A stretch of DNA of 42,030 nt from Betaproteobacteria bacterium HGW-Betaproteobacteria-4 (GTDB lineage Bacteria > Pseudomonadota > Gammaproteobacteria > Burkholderiales > Rhodocyclaceae), in NCBI GenBank assembly GCA_002840785.1, contig PHCH01000018.1, positions 1 through 42,030 of the forward strand, written 5' to 3'. Below are positions 27,642-36,679 of the stretch, in pieces. The translations under genes and the position numbers were made by a program. The notes under the pieces are model-generated. The model worked only from the letters and a program-made list of their open reading frames with translations, ran no database searches and had not been told where the DNA came from. Within the stretch, counting starts at the first letter, position 1. Each line of letters starts with the position of its first letter.

Positions 27642-28856
27642 ATGGCGAGTTGCACGCTTGAGACTCAGACTGCGCCAAGCGCAGAGGTAAATCCTGTTGC
27701 CTGGCTGTTACGCAGCCTTTTCCCTCCTTCAGCCCTGCTCCTGCCGGGTGCCGCCAGCGCGGCCTACAACTTCAACTTCCCCGAGCCGGTCACGCCCATC
27801 GCCCGGGAAACGCTGCACATCCACAACGAGTTCATGCTGATCATCACCGTGCTGTTCGTGGTGGTGTTCGCCATCATGATCTACTCGATGATCAAGCACC
27901 GGAAAAGTTCCGGCCACGCCCCGGCCAAGTTCACCGGGCCGACTGGCGCCCTGCAGTGGTTCTGGGCGTTGATTCCCTTCGCCATCCTGCTTTTCATCGA
28001 CTTCGTGCTGATGGGCATCCCGGCCGTGCAGGCCATCATCAACATGGAAGATACCCAGACCAAGGCCGACATGGTACTCAAGGTCACCGGCATGCAGTGG
28101 AAGTGGCAATACGAGTATCCGGAATCCGGCGTCAAGTTCATCAGCACGCTGGCCACGCCGCGCGACCAGATTGCCAATGCCGAAGCCAAGGGCGAGAACT
28201 ACCTGCTCGAAGTCGATAAGCCGGTCGTGCTGCCTGTCGGCAAGAAGGTGCGCATCCTGCTCACCTCGACCGACGTCATCCATACCTGGTGGGTGCCGCA
28301 ATTCGGCGTCAAGCGCGATGCCATTCCCGGCTTTCTGCGCGAAACCTGGGTGCTGATCGAAAAACCCGGCATCTACCGCGGCCAGTGCGCCGAGTTGTGC
28401 GGCAAGGATCACGGTTTCATGCCGGTGGTCGTCCATGCTGTGCCGGAGCCCGAATACCTCGCCTGGGTGGAGGCACAGAAGGCCGAAGCCAAGGCCGCAG
28501 CGGGCGGGGCCGACCGGACCTGGAGCAAGGACGAACTGGTTGCCGAGGGCAAGGCGGTCTATGAAAAAGTTTGCGCCGCCTGTCACCAGCCGGATGGCAA
28601 GGGCTTGCCGCCCGCCTTCCCGGCGCTGGCCGGCAGCAAGATCGTCAGCGGGCCGCTGCTCGACATGAACGGCAAAGTCATCAAGGACAGCCACGTCGAC
28701 CGGGTGCTGCACGGCAAGGCCGGCACAGCCATGCAGGCCTTCGCCACCAGCCTGTCCGATGTCGAGCTGGCCGCCGTCATCACCTACGAACGCAACAGTT
28801 TCGGCAACCAGGCGGGCGACATGATCCAGCCAGCCCAGATCAAGTCACTGCGCTAG
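27642..28856 (+). CDS. ctaC: Cytochrome c oxidase subunit II with cytochrome c domain
   Basis: The 404-residue subunit has a signal peptide (cleavage near GAASA, residue 40), two membrane helices (about 62-84 and 104-128), the CuA domain with H214, C249, E251, C253, H257 and M260, and a fused C-terminal cytochrome c domain with CAACH (C310, C313, H314). It takes electrons from cytochrome c and passes them to subunit I. The ATG with GGAGGG 6 bases upstream is preferred to an earlier TTG. It opens the oxidase operon. Confidence 0.96.
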   Translation: MASCTLETQTAPSAEVNPVAWLLRSLFPPSALLLPGAASAAYNFNFPEPVTPIARETLHIHNEFMLIITVLFVVVFAIMIYSMIKHRKSSGHAPAKFTGPTGALQWFWALIPFAILLFIDFVLMGIPAVQAIINMEDTQTKADMVLKVTGMQWKWQYEYPESGVKFISTLATPRDQIANAEAKGENYLLEVDKPVVLPVGKKVRILLTSTDVIHTWWVPQFGVKRDAIPGFLRETWVLIEKPGIYRGQCAELCGKDHGFMPVVVHAVPEPEYLAWVEAQKAEAKAAAGGADRTWSKDELVAEGKAVYEKVCAACHQPDGKGLPPAFPALAGSKIVSGPLLDMNGKVIKDSHVDRVLHGKAGTAMQAFATSLSDVELAAVITYERNSFGNQAGDMIQPAQIKSLR

Positions 28857-28866
28857 GAGACGAGCG

Positions 28867-30462
28867 ATGAGCACAGCCACCACCCATACTGCCGAACACC
28901 CCGCCGGGGAATACCATGGCGGCTTGCTGCGCTGGTTGACGACGACGAATCACAAGGACATCGGCACGATGTACCTGACCTTTTCGCTGATCATGTTCTT
29001 TGTCGGCGGACTGATGATCCTCGCCGTGCGCGCGGAGTTGTTCTCGCCCGGCCTGCAGCTCATGCAGCCGGAGTTCTTCAACCAGCTCATCGGCGTCCAT
29101 GCTCTGGTGATGATCTTCGCGGCGCTCATGCCCGCCGCCACCGGTTTCGCCAACTGGATGCTGCCGCTGATGATCGGCGCTCCCGACATGGCGCTGCCCC
29201 GCCTCAACAACTGGGGTTTCTGGCTGCTGCCGCCGGCCGCCATTCTCCTCACCCTGCCCTTCACGCTGGCCCTGTTCGGCATCGGCGACGGTGCGCTGGC
29301 CACCGGCTGGACCTTTTACGCGCCACTTTCGGTGCAGGGCGGCATGGGCGTCGATTTTGCCATTCTCGCCGTGCACATCCTCGGCATCTCGTCGATCATG
29401 GGCTCGATCAACATCATCGTCACCATCTTCAACATGCGCGCCCCGGGCATGACTATGATGAAACTGCCGCTCTTTGCCTGGGGCTGGCTGATCACTGCTT
29501 TCCTTCTCATTGCCACGCTGCCGGTGCTGGCCGGTGCCGTGACCATGCTGCTCACCGACCGCCATTTCGGCACGCATTTCTTCGACGCGGCGGGTGGCGG
29601 CGACCCAATCCTCTTCCAGCATCTGTTCTGGTTCTTCGGCCACCCCGAGGTGTACATCCTCCTGCTGCCAGTCTGGGGCCTGATGCCGCATGTGCTGTCG
29701 ACGTTCTCGCGCAAGCCGACCTACGGCTACAAGGCGCAGGTCTACAGCTTCATCGCCATCGGCCTGCTCTCGGTCGTCGTCTGGGCTCACCACTTCTTTA
29801 CCGCCGGCATGCCTGTGCCGGCGCTGGTCTACTTCATGTTCAGCACCATGGCCATCTCGCTGCCGCTGGCTGTGCTCTTCTTCTGCTGGATCGCCACGAT
29901 GTGGAAGGGGGCGATGACTTTCGAGACGCCGATGCTGTTCGCCGTCGGCTTCATCGTCCTGTTCGGCATCGCCGGCCTGACCGGGCTGATCCTCGCCGAC
30001 GTCGCGGCCGACGCCCAGTACCACCACAGCTATTTTGTCGTCGCCCACTTCCATTACGCGCTGTTCGCCGGCGGCATCATGGGCGTGATGACTGGCGTCT
30101 ATTACTGGCTACCGAAATGGACCGGCCACATGTACAGCGAAAAGCTCGGCAAGCTCCATTTCTGGCTGACCGTGGTCTCGTTCAACCTGACTTTCCTGCC
30201 ACAGTTCTTCCTCGGTCTGGCCGGCATGCCGCGGCGCATTCCCGACTATGCGCTGCAGTTCGCCGAATTCAATGCGATCTCGACCTTGGGCGCCTTTGTC
30301 CTGGGTTTCAGCCAGTTGCTCTTTGCCTGGAACATCTGGTCTTGTGTACGGGGCGGCCCAAAGGTCGAGAGCCGGGTCTGGGAGGGTGCGGAAGGGCTGG
30401 AATGGGAGCTGCCCTCGCCGCCGCCCCACCATACCTGGGAAATCCAGCCGGTGATCAAATGA
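28867..30462 (+). CDS. ctaD: Cytochrome c oxidase subunit I
   Basis: The 531-residue, 12-helix subunit holds haem a and the haem a3-CuB centre. Seen are the low-spin haem ligand H78 (IGVHALVM), D107 of the D-channel (IGAPDMALPRLNNW), WFFGHPEVYIL with the A1-type glutamate and the cross-linked His-Tyr, WAHHFF and VAHFHYALFAGG. This is the A1-type aa3 oxidase. Near the K-channel it reads YHHSYFVV where many homologues read LHDTYFVV. AGGAG precedes the ATG; the stop overlaps the next gene (ATGA). Confidence 0.98.
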   Translation: MSTATTHTAEHPAGEYHGGLLRWLTTTNHKDIGTMYLTFSLIMFFVGGLMILAVRAELFSPGLQLMQPEFFNQLIGVHALVMIFAALMPAATGFANWMLPLMIGAPDMALPRLNNWGFWLLPPAAILLTLPFTLALFGIGDGALATGWTFYAPLSVQGGMGVDFAILAVHILGISSIMGSINIIVTIFNMRAPGMTMMKLPLFAWGWLITAFLLIATLPVLAGAVTMLLTDRHFGTHFFDAAGGGDPILFQHLFWFFGHPEVYILLLPVWGLMPHVLSTFSRKPTYGYKAQVYSFIAIGLLSVVVWAHHFFTAGMPVPALVYFMFSTMAISLPLAVLFFCWIATMWKGAMTFETPMLFAVGFIVLFGIAGLTGLILADVAADAQYHHSYFVVAHFHYALFAGGIMGVMTGVYYWLPKWTGHMYSEKLGKLHFWLTVVSFNLTFLPQFFLGLAGMPRRIPDYALQFAEFNAISTLGAFVLGFSQLLFAWNIWSCVRGGPKVESRVWEGAEGLEWELPSPPPHHTWEIQPVIK

Positions 30463-30596
30463 GTGGGGAGCACATGACGCCGGCCTTCACCGATGCCGAC
30501 CTCGCCCGCCGCCGCGCCGCGTCGCGCCGTCTTGGCTGGCTGCTTGGCGCCGTCGTGCTGGTCATTTACCTCATCGGCTTGTTCATCAAGCGTTAG
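30459..30596 (+). CDS. Small single-span oxidase-assembly-type membrane protein
   Basis: The 45-residue peptide has an acidic then arginine-rich N-terminal part and one membrane helix (about residues 26-42) ending FIKR. Small proteins of this shape between ctaD and ctaG are annotated as cytochrome oxidase small assembly proteins in betaproteobacteria. The first ATG overlaps the ctaD stop; a second in-frame ATG at 30474 with GGGGAG just upstream is also possible. The ctaG ATG follows 4 bases after its stop. Confidence 0.75.
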   Translation: MSGEHMTPAFTDADLARRRAASRRLGWLLGAVVLVIYLIGLFIKR

Positions 30597-30600
30597 CATC

Positions 30601-31212
30601 ATGGACCAGGCCCAGCCCACCCCAGCCAGCCACAATCGCCTGATCGGCAAGCTGTTGCTGATGGTGGCCGGGGCCTTCGTTTTTGCCTTCGCGCTGGTGC
30701 CGCTTTACGACGTACTCTGCGCAGCCACCGGCTTCAATGGCAAGACGGCCGGCCCAGGCGTGATTCGCGACGGCTTCGGCGTCGGCGGCCTGCAAACCGC
30801 TGCCGCTCCGGCCCCGAAGGTCGATACCGGGCGCACTGTCCGCGTCGAATTCACCGGCACCGTGATGCCCGGCCTGCCCTGGGACATGCGGCCGCTGACC
30901 ATCAGCCTCGACATCCACCCGGGCGAGCTGCAGCAAGTCAGCTACCTGGTGCGCAACACGTCAAATCGGACGATTGTCGGACAGGCCGTACCGAGCGTGA
31001 CGCCCGGCCAGGCGGCACAACACTTCGAGAAGATCGAATGCTTCTGTTTTTCACAACAAACGCTGGGACCGGGCGAGGCGCGCGAAATGCCGCTGGCTTT
31101 TATCGTCAAACCCGAGGTCGACCGTAGCATTCGCCACATCACCCTGTCCTACGCCTTTTTCAGCGTTGATGGACAGCGCCAGACACTGACCAGCAGCAGG
31201 GAGGCCCAATGA
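30601..31212 (+). CDS. ctaG: CtaG/Cox11, CuB assembly protein
   Basis: Cox11-type CtaG inserts copper into the CuB site of subunit I. The 203-residue protein has one N-terminal membrane anchor (about 15-36), LYDVLCAATGFNGKT, and the copper motif ECFCF (C147, C149). The longer open frame belongs to the overlapping small gene and is not used. The stop overlaps the next start (ATGA). Confidence 0.95.
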   Translation: MDQAQPTPASHNRLIGKLLLMVAGAFVFAFALVPLYDVLCAATGFNGKTAGPGVIRDGFGVGGLQTAAAPAPKVDTGRTVRVEFTGTVMPGLPWDMRPLTISLDIHPGELQQVSYLVRNTSNRTIVGQAVPSVTPGQAAQHFEKIECFCFSQQTLGPGEAREMPLAFIVKPEVDRSIRHITLSYAFFSVDGQRQTLTSSREAQ

Positions 31213-32072
31213 AAACAAGTCCAGCTCACGCCGAACATTATTTCGTTCCCCAGCCCAGCCTGTACCCGGTCATTCTTTCGGCCGGCATGTTCCTGCTCGC
31301 CTTTGGCTTCATCCAGCTGATCAACAACTTCGGCCCCGGTAAGTGGGTCATGCTCGGCGGGACAGCCGTCATCCTCTATGTTCTGTTCGGCTGGTTCGGC
31401 AAAGTCATCGGCGAATCGCAGAGCGGCGCCTACCGCGACTGGGAAGACCGTTCATTCCGCTACGGCATGATCTGGTTTATCGCCACCGAGGTGATGTTCT
31501 TCGCCGCCTTCTTCGGTGCGCTGTTTTATGTGCGGGTGATTTCGGTGCCGACCCTGGGCGGCATGGAAGGCGCCCACGGCTTCAGCCTGTGGCCGGAATT
31601 CGCCGGCACCTGGCCGACCAGTGGCCCAAAAGGTGCCACCTTCACGCCGATGGGTGCTTGGGGCATTCCGGCGCTCAACACCGCCCTGCTCCTGAGTTCC
31701 GGCGCCACCGTCACCTGGGCGCATTGGGGGCTGTTGCGCAACCAGCGTAGCCATCTCATCCTTGGTCTCGCGGCGACAGTCCTGCTCGGCAGCACCTTCC
31801 TCGGCTTCCAGGCCTACGAATACCACCACGCCTATACCGAACTCGGCCTGACCATGGGCGCCGGCGCCTACGGGGCGACCTTCTTCATGCTGACCGGCTT
31901 CCATGGTTTCCACGTCACGCTCGGCACCATCATGCTGGCCGTCATCCTGCTGCGCAGCCTGAGCGGTCATTTCAGCGCCGACCGCCACTTTGCCTTTGAG
32001 GCGGTGGCCTGGTACTGGCACTTCGTCGATGTGGTCTGGCTGATCCTCTTCGTTTTCGTTTACTGGGTGTAG
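31209..32072 (+). CDS. ctaE: Cytochrome c oxidase subunit III
   Basis: The 287-residue subunit has seven predicted membrane helices and the family motifs EVMFFAAFF (residues 97-105), WEYHHAY-type EYHHAY, and GFHGFHV, ending WYWHFVDVVWLILFVFVYW. It stabilises the oxidase and its proton uptake. Its last 13 bases overlap the 3' end of the convergent DUF2909 gene. Confidence 0.97.
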   Translation: MKTSPAHAEHYFVPQPSLYPVILSAGMFLLAFGFIQLINNFGPGKWVMLGGTAVILYVLFGWFGKVIGESQSGAYRDWEDRSFRYGMIWFIATEVMFFAAFFGALFYVRVISVPTLGGMEGAHGFSLWPEFAGTWPTSGPKGATFTPMGAWGIPALNTALLLSSGATVTWAHWGLLRNQRSHLILGLAATVLLGSTFLGFQAYEYHHAYTELGLTMGAGAYGATFFMLTGFHGFHVTLGTIMLAVILLRSLSGHFSADRHFAFEAVAWYWHFVDVVWLILFVFVYWV

Positions 32073-32260
32073 CCGGGTATGAGACCGAACCTGAAACTGG
32101 CCAGAAGCACCAGGAAGAGCGCGATGGACAGCCCGATGCGCAGGGTCAGCGCCCGCACCGTCCGCTCGCCGGCACCCCGGTCGCGGTAAAGATAGAAGAG
32201 CCCGGAGAACAGGCTGCCGACGATGGCCAACAACAGCAAAACAACCAGCAGCTTGAGCAT
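32060..32260 (-). CDS. DUF2909-type twin-transmembrane small protein
   Basis: The 66-residue protein has two membrane helices (about 2-24 and 42-62) joined by a short basic loop (YRDRGAGERTVRALTLRI), typical of DUF2909. It commonly sits in antisense orientation between ctaE and surf1 in betaproteobacterial oxidase clusters. Its function is unknown; a role in oxidase assembly is only suggested by position. Confidence 0.85.
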   Translation of the reverse strand: MLKLLVVLLLLAIVGSLFSGLFYLYRDRGAGERTVRALTLRIGLSIALFLVLLASFRFGLIPGYTQ

Positions 32261-32285
32261 AGACGACGCCTCCGCAGGGATTTCC

Positions 32286-33026
32286 GTGGCCCAGTATGCG
32301 CGCCGGCCGGGCGGCGCGGCAAGGGCCAGCCGCAAGCAGGCGGCGATCCTTGGCGCCCTGGTGCTGGCGGTACTGCTACCGACCTTCATCTCGCTCGGCC
32401 TCTGGCAGTGGCGCAAGGCCGAGACGAAAACCGCGCTGCAAATCGAACTCGACACCCGCAGCCACGATGCCGCCATCGCCATGCCAACCACGCTGGCCGA
32501 TGTTGATTCCCTGCGCCATCACCGGGTCATCCTGCGCGGCACCTACGATGCCGCCCACCAGGTGCTGATCGACAACCGCCTGCATCAGGAACAGGCCGGC
32601 TATCACGTCATCACACCCCTGCAACTGGCCGGATCGAACATGCACGTGCTGGTCAATCGCGGCTGGCTGCCCGCCCCGGCCGATCATCAACAGCAGCCGA
32701 TGGCCGAGGTGCCGGCCGGTGAAATCGAACTAAGCGGCATCGCAGTGCTGCCCACCCAGCGCTTCTTCAACCTGGCTGCACAGCCGACCAGCGGCTGGGC
32801 GCCAGTCTGGCAGAACCTCGACATCGAACGCTTCCGCTCGGCCGTGCCCTATCCCCTGCAAGGCCTGATCATCCAGCTTGATCCGACGACGCCGGGCGGC
32901 TATGTGCGCGACTGGCCACGCCCCGACGAGCGGGCCGACCGCCACCGCAGCTATGCCCTGCAATGGTTCGGCTTCGCCATCGCCAGCCTCGGCATCTGGG
33001 GCTATTTTCTGATCCGCCGGCCATGA
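32286..33026 (+). CDS. SURF1-family oxidase assembly protein
   Basis: SURF1/Shy1 helps bring haem a into subunit I. The 246-residue protein has an N-terminal helix (about 18-38, with FISLGLWQWRKAE) and a C-terminal helix (YALQWFGFAIASLGIWGYF), and between them the periplasmic part with VLIDNR and VLVNRGWLP. The start is taken as GTG, which has AGGG 8 bases upstream; a 21-residue extension would run back into the DUF2909 gene. The stop overlaps the next start (ATGA). Confidence 0.92.
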   Translation: MAQYARRPGGAARASRKQAAILGALVLAVLLPTFISLGLWQWRKAETKTALQIELDTRSHDAAIAMPTTLADVDSLRHHRVILRGTYDAAHQVLIDNRLHQEQAGYHVITPLQLAGSNMHVLVNRGWLPAPADHQQQPMAEVPAGEIELSGIAVLPTQRFFNLAAQPTSGWAPVWQNLDIERFRSAVPYPLQGLIIQLDPTTPGGYVRDWPRPDERADRHRSYALQWFGFAIASLGIWGYFLIRRP

Positions 33027-33586
33027 ACAGCGTCGCCATTGATCCGCTCCCCAACCAGCGCCAGGGCCGGCTCATGCTGGCGCTGATCGTCGGCTTGCTG
33101 GCCTTGCCCTTCATCATCGGTGCCGGCCTTTACTTCGGTGGCTGGCATCCGTCCCGGATTGGGCATCACGGCCACCTACTCAATCCTCCCCGGCCACTGC
33201 CGGAGCCAATCCTACGGTCAACCGGAAAAAATGCCGAAAAATGGAAACTGGTGCTCCATATCAGCGGCCCGTGCACCGCCGAATGCACGAGCCGTCTAGA
33301 CGAAATGCGCCGCATCCACGTCGCCCTCTACAAAAACATGAGCCGCCTGAGCCGCGCCGTGCTGACCGACCAGCCCGACGATCCAGCCCTGCTCGCCCTG
33401 CACGCCAACCAACCCGACCTAATGCTGTTGACCACCCCGCCCGATGCACCACTGGCCGGGATCACCGACCCCGTGTTGCTGGTCGATCCGCAGGGACTCG
33501 TGATAATGACCTACCCCCCCGACGCCAGCCCGCAAGGCATGCGCGCCGACCTCGACCGCCTGCTCAAATACGCCTGGACCGGCTAG
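33023..33586 (+). CDS. Membrane-anchored Sco-like thioredoxin-fold protein
   Basis: The 187-residue protein has one N-terminal membrane helix (about 17-38), a NHGxLL(D/N)PPRPL-type linker, and a thioredoxin-like domain with C84-TAE-C88, the place of the CxxxC copper site in SCO proteins. It is the usual gene between surf1 and ctaB in betaproteobacterial clusters. Codons for about residues 63-71 (LRSTGKNAE) are made by copy D of the dispersed repeat, which seems to have been inserted in the linker without breaking the frame. Confidence 0.82.
   Translation: MNSVAIDPLPNQRQGRLMLALIVGLLALPFIIGAGLYFGGWHPSRIGHHGHLLNPPRPLPEPILRSTGKNAEKWKLVLHISGPCTAECTSRLDEMRRIHVALYKNMSRLSRAVLTDQPDDPALLALHANQPDLMLLTTPPDAPLAGITDPVLLVDPQGLVIMTYPPDASPQGMRADLDRLLKYAWTG
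33211..33235 (+). repeat. Dispersed 25-base repeat, copy D (inside a gene)
   Basis: The copy is identical over 25 bases to copy B (minus strand at 1991), and the bases before both read GCCAA(A)T. It lies in the linker of the Sco-like gene and is read in frame. Confidence 0.85.
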
Positions 33587-33596
33587 GAGAACCGCC

Positions 33597-34487
33597 ATGC
33601 ACACCGCGACAGCCCCCACCCTGAGCCTCAGCCAGCGCCTGGCCGCCTTCAGCCACCTGTGCAAACCCCGGGTCAACAGCCTGATCGTATTCACCGCGAT
33701 GATCGGCATGTGCCTGGCAACGCCGGATTTCCCGCCGCTGTTGCGCTTCACGGTCGCCTCGCTCGGCATTGCCCTGGTTTCCTTCGCTGCCGCCGCCCTG
33801 AACTGCCTGGTCGAACGCACCGTCGATGCCAAGATGGCCCGCACCAGCTGGCGCGCCACAGCCCGCGGCGACATCTCGCCGCTCGAAACGATCACCCTGG
33901 CCACCGCCCTCGGCGCCGCTGGCCTGTGGTTGCTTCACAACTTCATCAACGACCTGACCATGTGGCTGACGCTGGCCACCTTCGTCGGCTACACCGTCAT
34001 CTACACCCTGATTCTCAAGCCGGCGACGCCGATGAACATCGTCATCGGCGGTGCTTCCGGCGCCATGCCGCCGCTGCTCGGGTGGACGGCGATGACCGGC
34101 CATGTTTCGGCCGAACCGCTGGTCCTCTTCCTCATCATCTTCCTATGGACCCCGCCTCATTTCTGGGCCCTGGCCTGCTACCGGCGCGACGACTACGCCC
34201 GCTCCGGCCTGCCCATGCTGCCGGTCACCCACGGCATCGCCTTCACCTGCCAGCATATCCTCTGGTACACCGTGATGCTCGCCGCCGCCAGCCTGATCCC
34301 GGTCTCGCTCGGCATGAGCGGCACGTTCTACCTGATCGCCATCAGCCTGCTCGACCTCATCTTCCTCGGCTACGCCATCGCCCTCTGCCGCAATTACAGC
34401 GACGCCCTGGCCCGGCGCACCTTCCGCTACTCCATCCTCTACCTGACCCTGCTCTTCGCCGCCCTCTTCATCGACCGCCTGTTCTGA
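33597..34487 (+). CDS. ctaB: Protohaem IX farnesyltransferase (haem O synthase)
   Basis: CtaB/CyoE attaches farnesyl to haem B to give haem O. The 296-residue protein is a UbiA-family membrane enzyme with KPRVNSLIVFTA, the metal-diphosphate motif NCLVERTVDAKMART, and the second motif RRDDYARSGLPMLPVTHG. AGGAG precedes the ATG. It acts with CtaA, encoded 10 bases downstream, to make haem A for the oxidase. Confidence 0.96.
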   Translation: MHTATAPTLSLSQRLAAFSHLCKPRVNSLIVFTAMIGMCLATPDFPPLLRFTVASLGIALVSFAAAALNCLVERTVDAKMARTSWRATARGDISPLETITLATALGAAGLWLLHNFINDLTMWLTLATFVGYTVIYTLILKPATPMNIVIGGASGAMPPLLGWTAMTGHVSAEPLVLFLIIFLWTPPHFWALACYRRDDYARSGLPMLPVTHGIAFTCQHILWYTVMLAAASLIPVSLGMSGTFYLIAISLLDLIFLGYAIALCRNYSDALARRTFRYSILYLTLLFAALFIDRLF

Positions 34488-34497
34488 GCCGCCCGCC

Positions 34498-35547
34498 GTG
34501 CCCCTGACTCGCCTCTACCGTCGCCTGCTGCTCGTCGCCACCCTGCTCGCCTTCGCCGTCATCGCCCTCGGCGCCTACGTCCGCCTCTCCGACGCCGGCC
34601 TCGGCTGCCCCGACTGGCCGGGCTGCTACGGCCACTGGCTGGGCGTTCCCGAAGCCCAGCACGAACAGCAGGCGGCCGCGCAAGCCTATCCAGACCGCCC
34701 ACTCGACACCGGCAAAGCCTGGAAGGAAATGCTCCACCGCTACTTGGCTGGCACCCTGGGCCTGCTCATCCTGGCGCTTTGCATCCTCGCCTGGCGCAAG
34801 GAATCCCGCCGCCGCCAGTCGCCCGCCCTACCGACCGCACTGCTCGGCATCGTCGGCCTGCAGGCAGCGCTCGGCATGTGGACCGTGACGCTATTGCTCA
34901 AACCCGTCATCGTCACCCTGCACCTGATCGGCGGCATGACGACGCTCTCCATCCTCGTCGGCATGGCCATCGCCGGACGCAGCGCAATACCGGACCACGC
35001 CATTGGTCCCGGCGCACGCCGGCTCGCTTTCGCAGCGTTGCTCGCCATCGTCATCCAGATCGCCCTCGGCGGCTGGGTCAGCAGCAACTACGCCGCCCTC
35101 GCCTGCCCCGACTTCCCGACCTGTCAGGGACTATGGCAGCCCGAAACGGATTTCGTCCACGCCTTCAGCCTGCACCGTGAATTGGGTCAGACCGCCGACG
35201 GCCAGTCGCTGCCGTTGGCCGCCCTGACGGCGATCCACTGGAGCCACCGCATCGGCGCCCTCGCTGTTGCGCTGATCAGCGCCCTGCTCGCCATCGCCCT
35301 GTTCAAAACCGGCCAACGTCGCTGGCAAGCCTGGGGCGGATTACTGGCCACCCTGCTGCTCGCCCAGATCGGCTTGGGCGTAGCCAACGTCGTCCTCGGC
35401 CTGCCCCTCGCCATCGCCGTCGCCCACAACCTCGGCGCCGCCCTGCTACTCACCGCAACACTGGCGCTCAATCTCCGGATGTACCGCCGGCGAGCCGAAA
35501 ATCCAGCAGCATCACCAATCCACGGAACGCCAAGCCCGCAATCCTGA
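34498..35547 (+). CDS. ctaA: Haem A synthase (Cox15/CtaA)
   Basis: CtaA oxidises haem O to haem A. The 349-residue protein has eight predicted helices, YVRLSDAGLGCPDWPGCYG near the N-terminus, and haem-ligand histidines in MLHRYLAG, VTLHLIGGM, IHWSHRIGA and AVAHNLGAA; a second CPDFPTCQG cysteine pair follows the GGWVSSNYAALAC segment. The start is GTG. It closes the oxidase operon; copy E of the dispersed repeat follows. Confidence 0.95.
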   Translation: MPLTRLYRRLLLVATLLAFAVIALGAYVRLSDAGLGCPDWPGCYGHWLGVPEAQHEQQAAAQAYPDRPLDTGKAWKEMLHRYLAGTLGLLILALCILAWRKESRRRQSPALPTALLGIVGLQAALGMWTVTLLLKPVIVTLHLIGGMTTLSILVGMAIAGRSAIPDHAIGPGARRLAFAALLAIVIQIALGGWVSSNYAALACPDFPTCQGLWQPETDFVHAFSLHRELGQTADGQSLPLAALTAIHWSHRIGALAVALISALLAIALFKTGQRRWQAWGGLLATLLLAQIGLGVANVVLGLPLAIAVAHNLGAALLLTATLALNLRMYRRRAENPAASPIHGTPSPQS

Positions 35548-35567
35548 GGTCGGGAAATTCGTTTTCA

Positions 35568-35592
35568 GGCAAATTTTCCGGTTGACCGTAGC
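35568..35592 (-). repeat. Dispersed 25-base repeat, copy E
   Basis: On the minus strand the 16-base core is followed by AATTTGCC. It lies between the convergent ctaA and first DUF6708-like genes and begins at the last base of the latter's TAG stop. Confidence 0.85.
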
Positions 35593-36547
35593 TAACGCAG
35601 CACTACCCCGCTCGCCACCAGTTCTGAACGGCGCTTTTCCGTGGCCTTCCAGAAATCGGGCGGATTGTCGCGGGCGTCGATGGCGTAGGGGTCGCCGGGG
35701 TCGATCTGGCACTCTTCTTCTATCCGCTTTGACCAGCGCGGGATGTCGCTGCTCCGCATGGCGAGATAGCGGCCGAGGGCTTCGGGAATGAGCAGAATGC
35801 CAGCGATGTAGATCCAGACAGGATAGGAGTCATCGATCATGGTCACTTGATATCCGAAGCGGAAGGTTTCGCGATGATCGGCAATCGGCAGACAGACCGA
35901 TGTGTGGTCGAAGATTTCCTCAACACCATCTTCCATGTAGCGGCGCATGTATTCCCAATGGCGCTTGAGCAAATCCTGCTGAGCACTGACGATTGAAAAC
36001 GGCAACGTCGCCCGTACCGTCTGCCCGTCTTCATCAAGGACATGACCGAGGATTTCCCATTGGGTGATCCGCATCGGCGTATGAAGACACCTTTCCAGCA
36101 CAAAGACCATCCGATGGCATACAGCTTTCGGAGTTTGCGGTTCAAGCGAATCGGGTAGTGGGTCAGGCGGAAGCACTCCCTGAGGAAGGTCCAGACTGCC
36201 AAGATAATTCCGGGGGAAGCAATTAAAGCCAACACTCCAAAAAGAACCCAGCCATTAAAGTCATTGTCGTATTGAATCGGTTCAAATAGGTTTTGAAAGG
36301 CGATCGCCAAAAGGAAAGACAATGGAATGATTGTGATAACAAACATCACCACCGTCAGAAACCCCTTGCCCTCATAAAACTTCCCCACCATTTCCAGATA
36401 GGTGCTGTTCAGGCGAACGGTACTCAAATAGGGTGTCGGCAGAACATCCAGCCGCTCCTTGTGTTTCAGGCAGCCATGCCGCTCCTCAAAGCGCAACGGG
36501 CGGTCGACCTTGTACTTGAAGATCAGCCCGGTGGTTTCCATCACCAT
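35592..36547 (-). pseudogene. DUF6708-like putative T6SS immunity gene, copy 1, frame-broken
   Basis: The N-terminal frame (36547 to 35843) gives METTGLIFKYKVDRPL, LNSTYLE, two membrane helices and the family motif LTHYPIRLNRK. After WKGVF near 36085 the similarity moves to the -1 frame (open from 36176 to 35592): TQWEILGHVLDEDG, HWEYMRRYMEDG, a third helix and PRWSKRIEEECQIDPGDPY. No slippery heptamer is visible. A GAGG ribosome site is 8 bases before the ATG. DUF6708 proteins often lie beside T6SS effectors, and an immunity role for this gene is inferred from that position. It may be a pseudogene, two separate products, or recoded. Confidence 0.7.
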
Positions 36548-36679
36548 ATAAATCGCCTCATCCTGCTACTGCCTTGTTCAATTCCCGTTCTTTCAGAGCT
36601 TTTCAGAGGTCAAACAGAAGGCCGGCACTTTGAACAGCAGGTTCTCTTCGTTATAAGGCGGAAGCCATCCGAACGACGG
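36548..36679 (-). other. Spacer with relics of the duplication
   Basis: Next to copy 1 (36549-36598) this spacer repeats, almost base for base, the last codons of the VasX-like gene (ERELNKAVAG and stop), as found before copy 2 at 37577-37626. Next to copy 2 it continues the copy 2 reading frame past the TAG for 28 codons (with LPPYNEENLLFKVPAF), as if that stop were recent. No complete gene is present. Confidence 0.7.

Noticed and set aside
27729..28712. 327-codon minus-strand frame opposite ctaC
   Set aside because: It is antisense shadow of a clear oxidase subunit II; the translation is rich in H, D and G with no known motif.
28840..30054. 404-codon minus-strand frame opposite ctaD
   Set aside because: It is low-complexity, E/R/H-rich translation antisense to a highly conserved subunit I gene.
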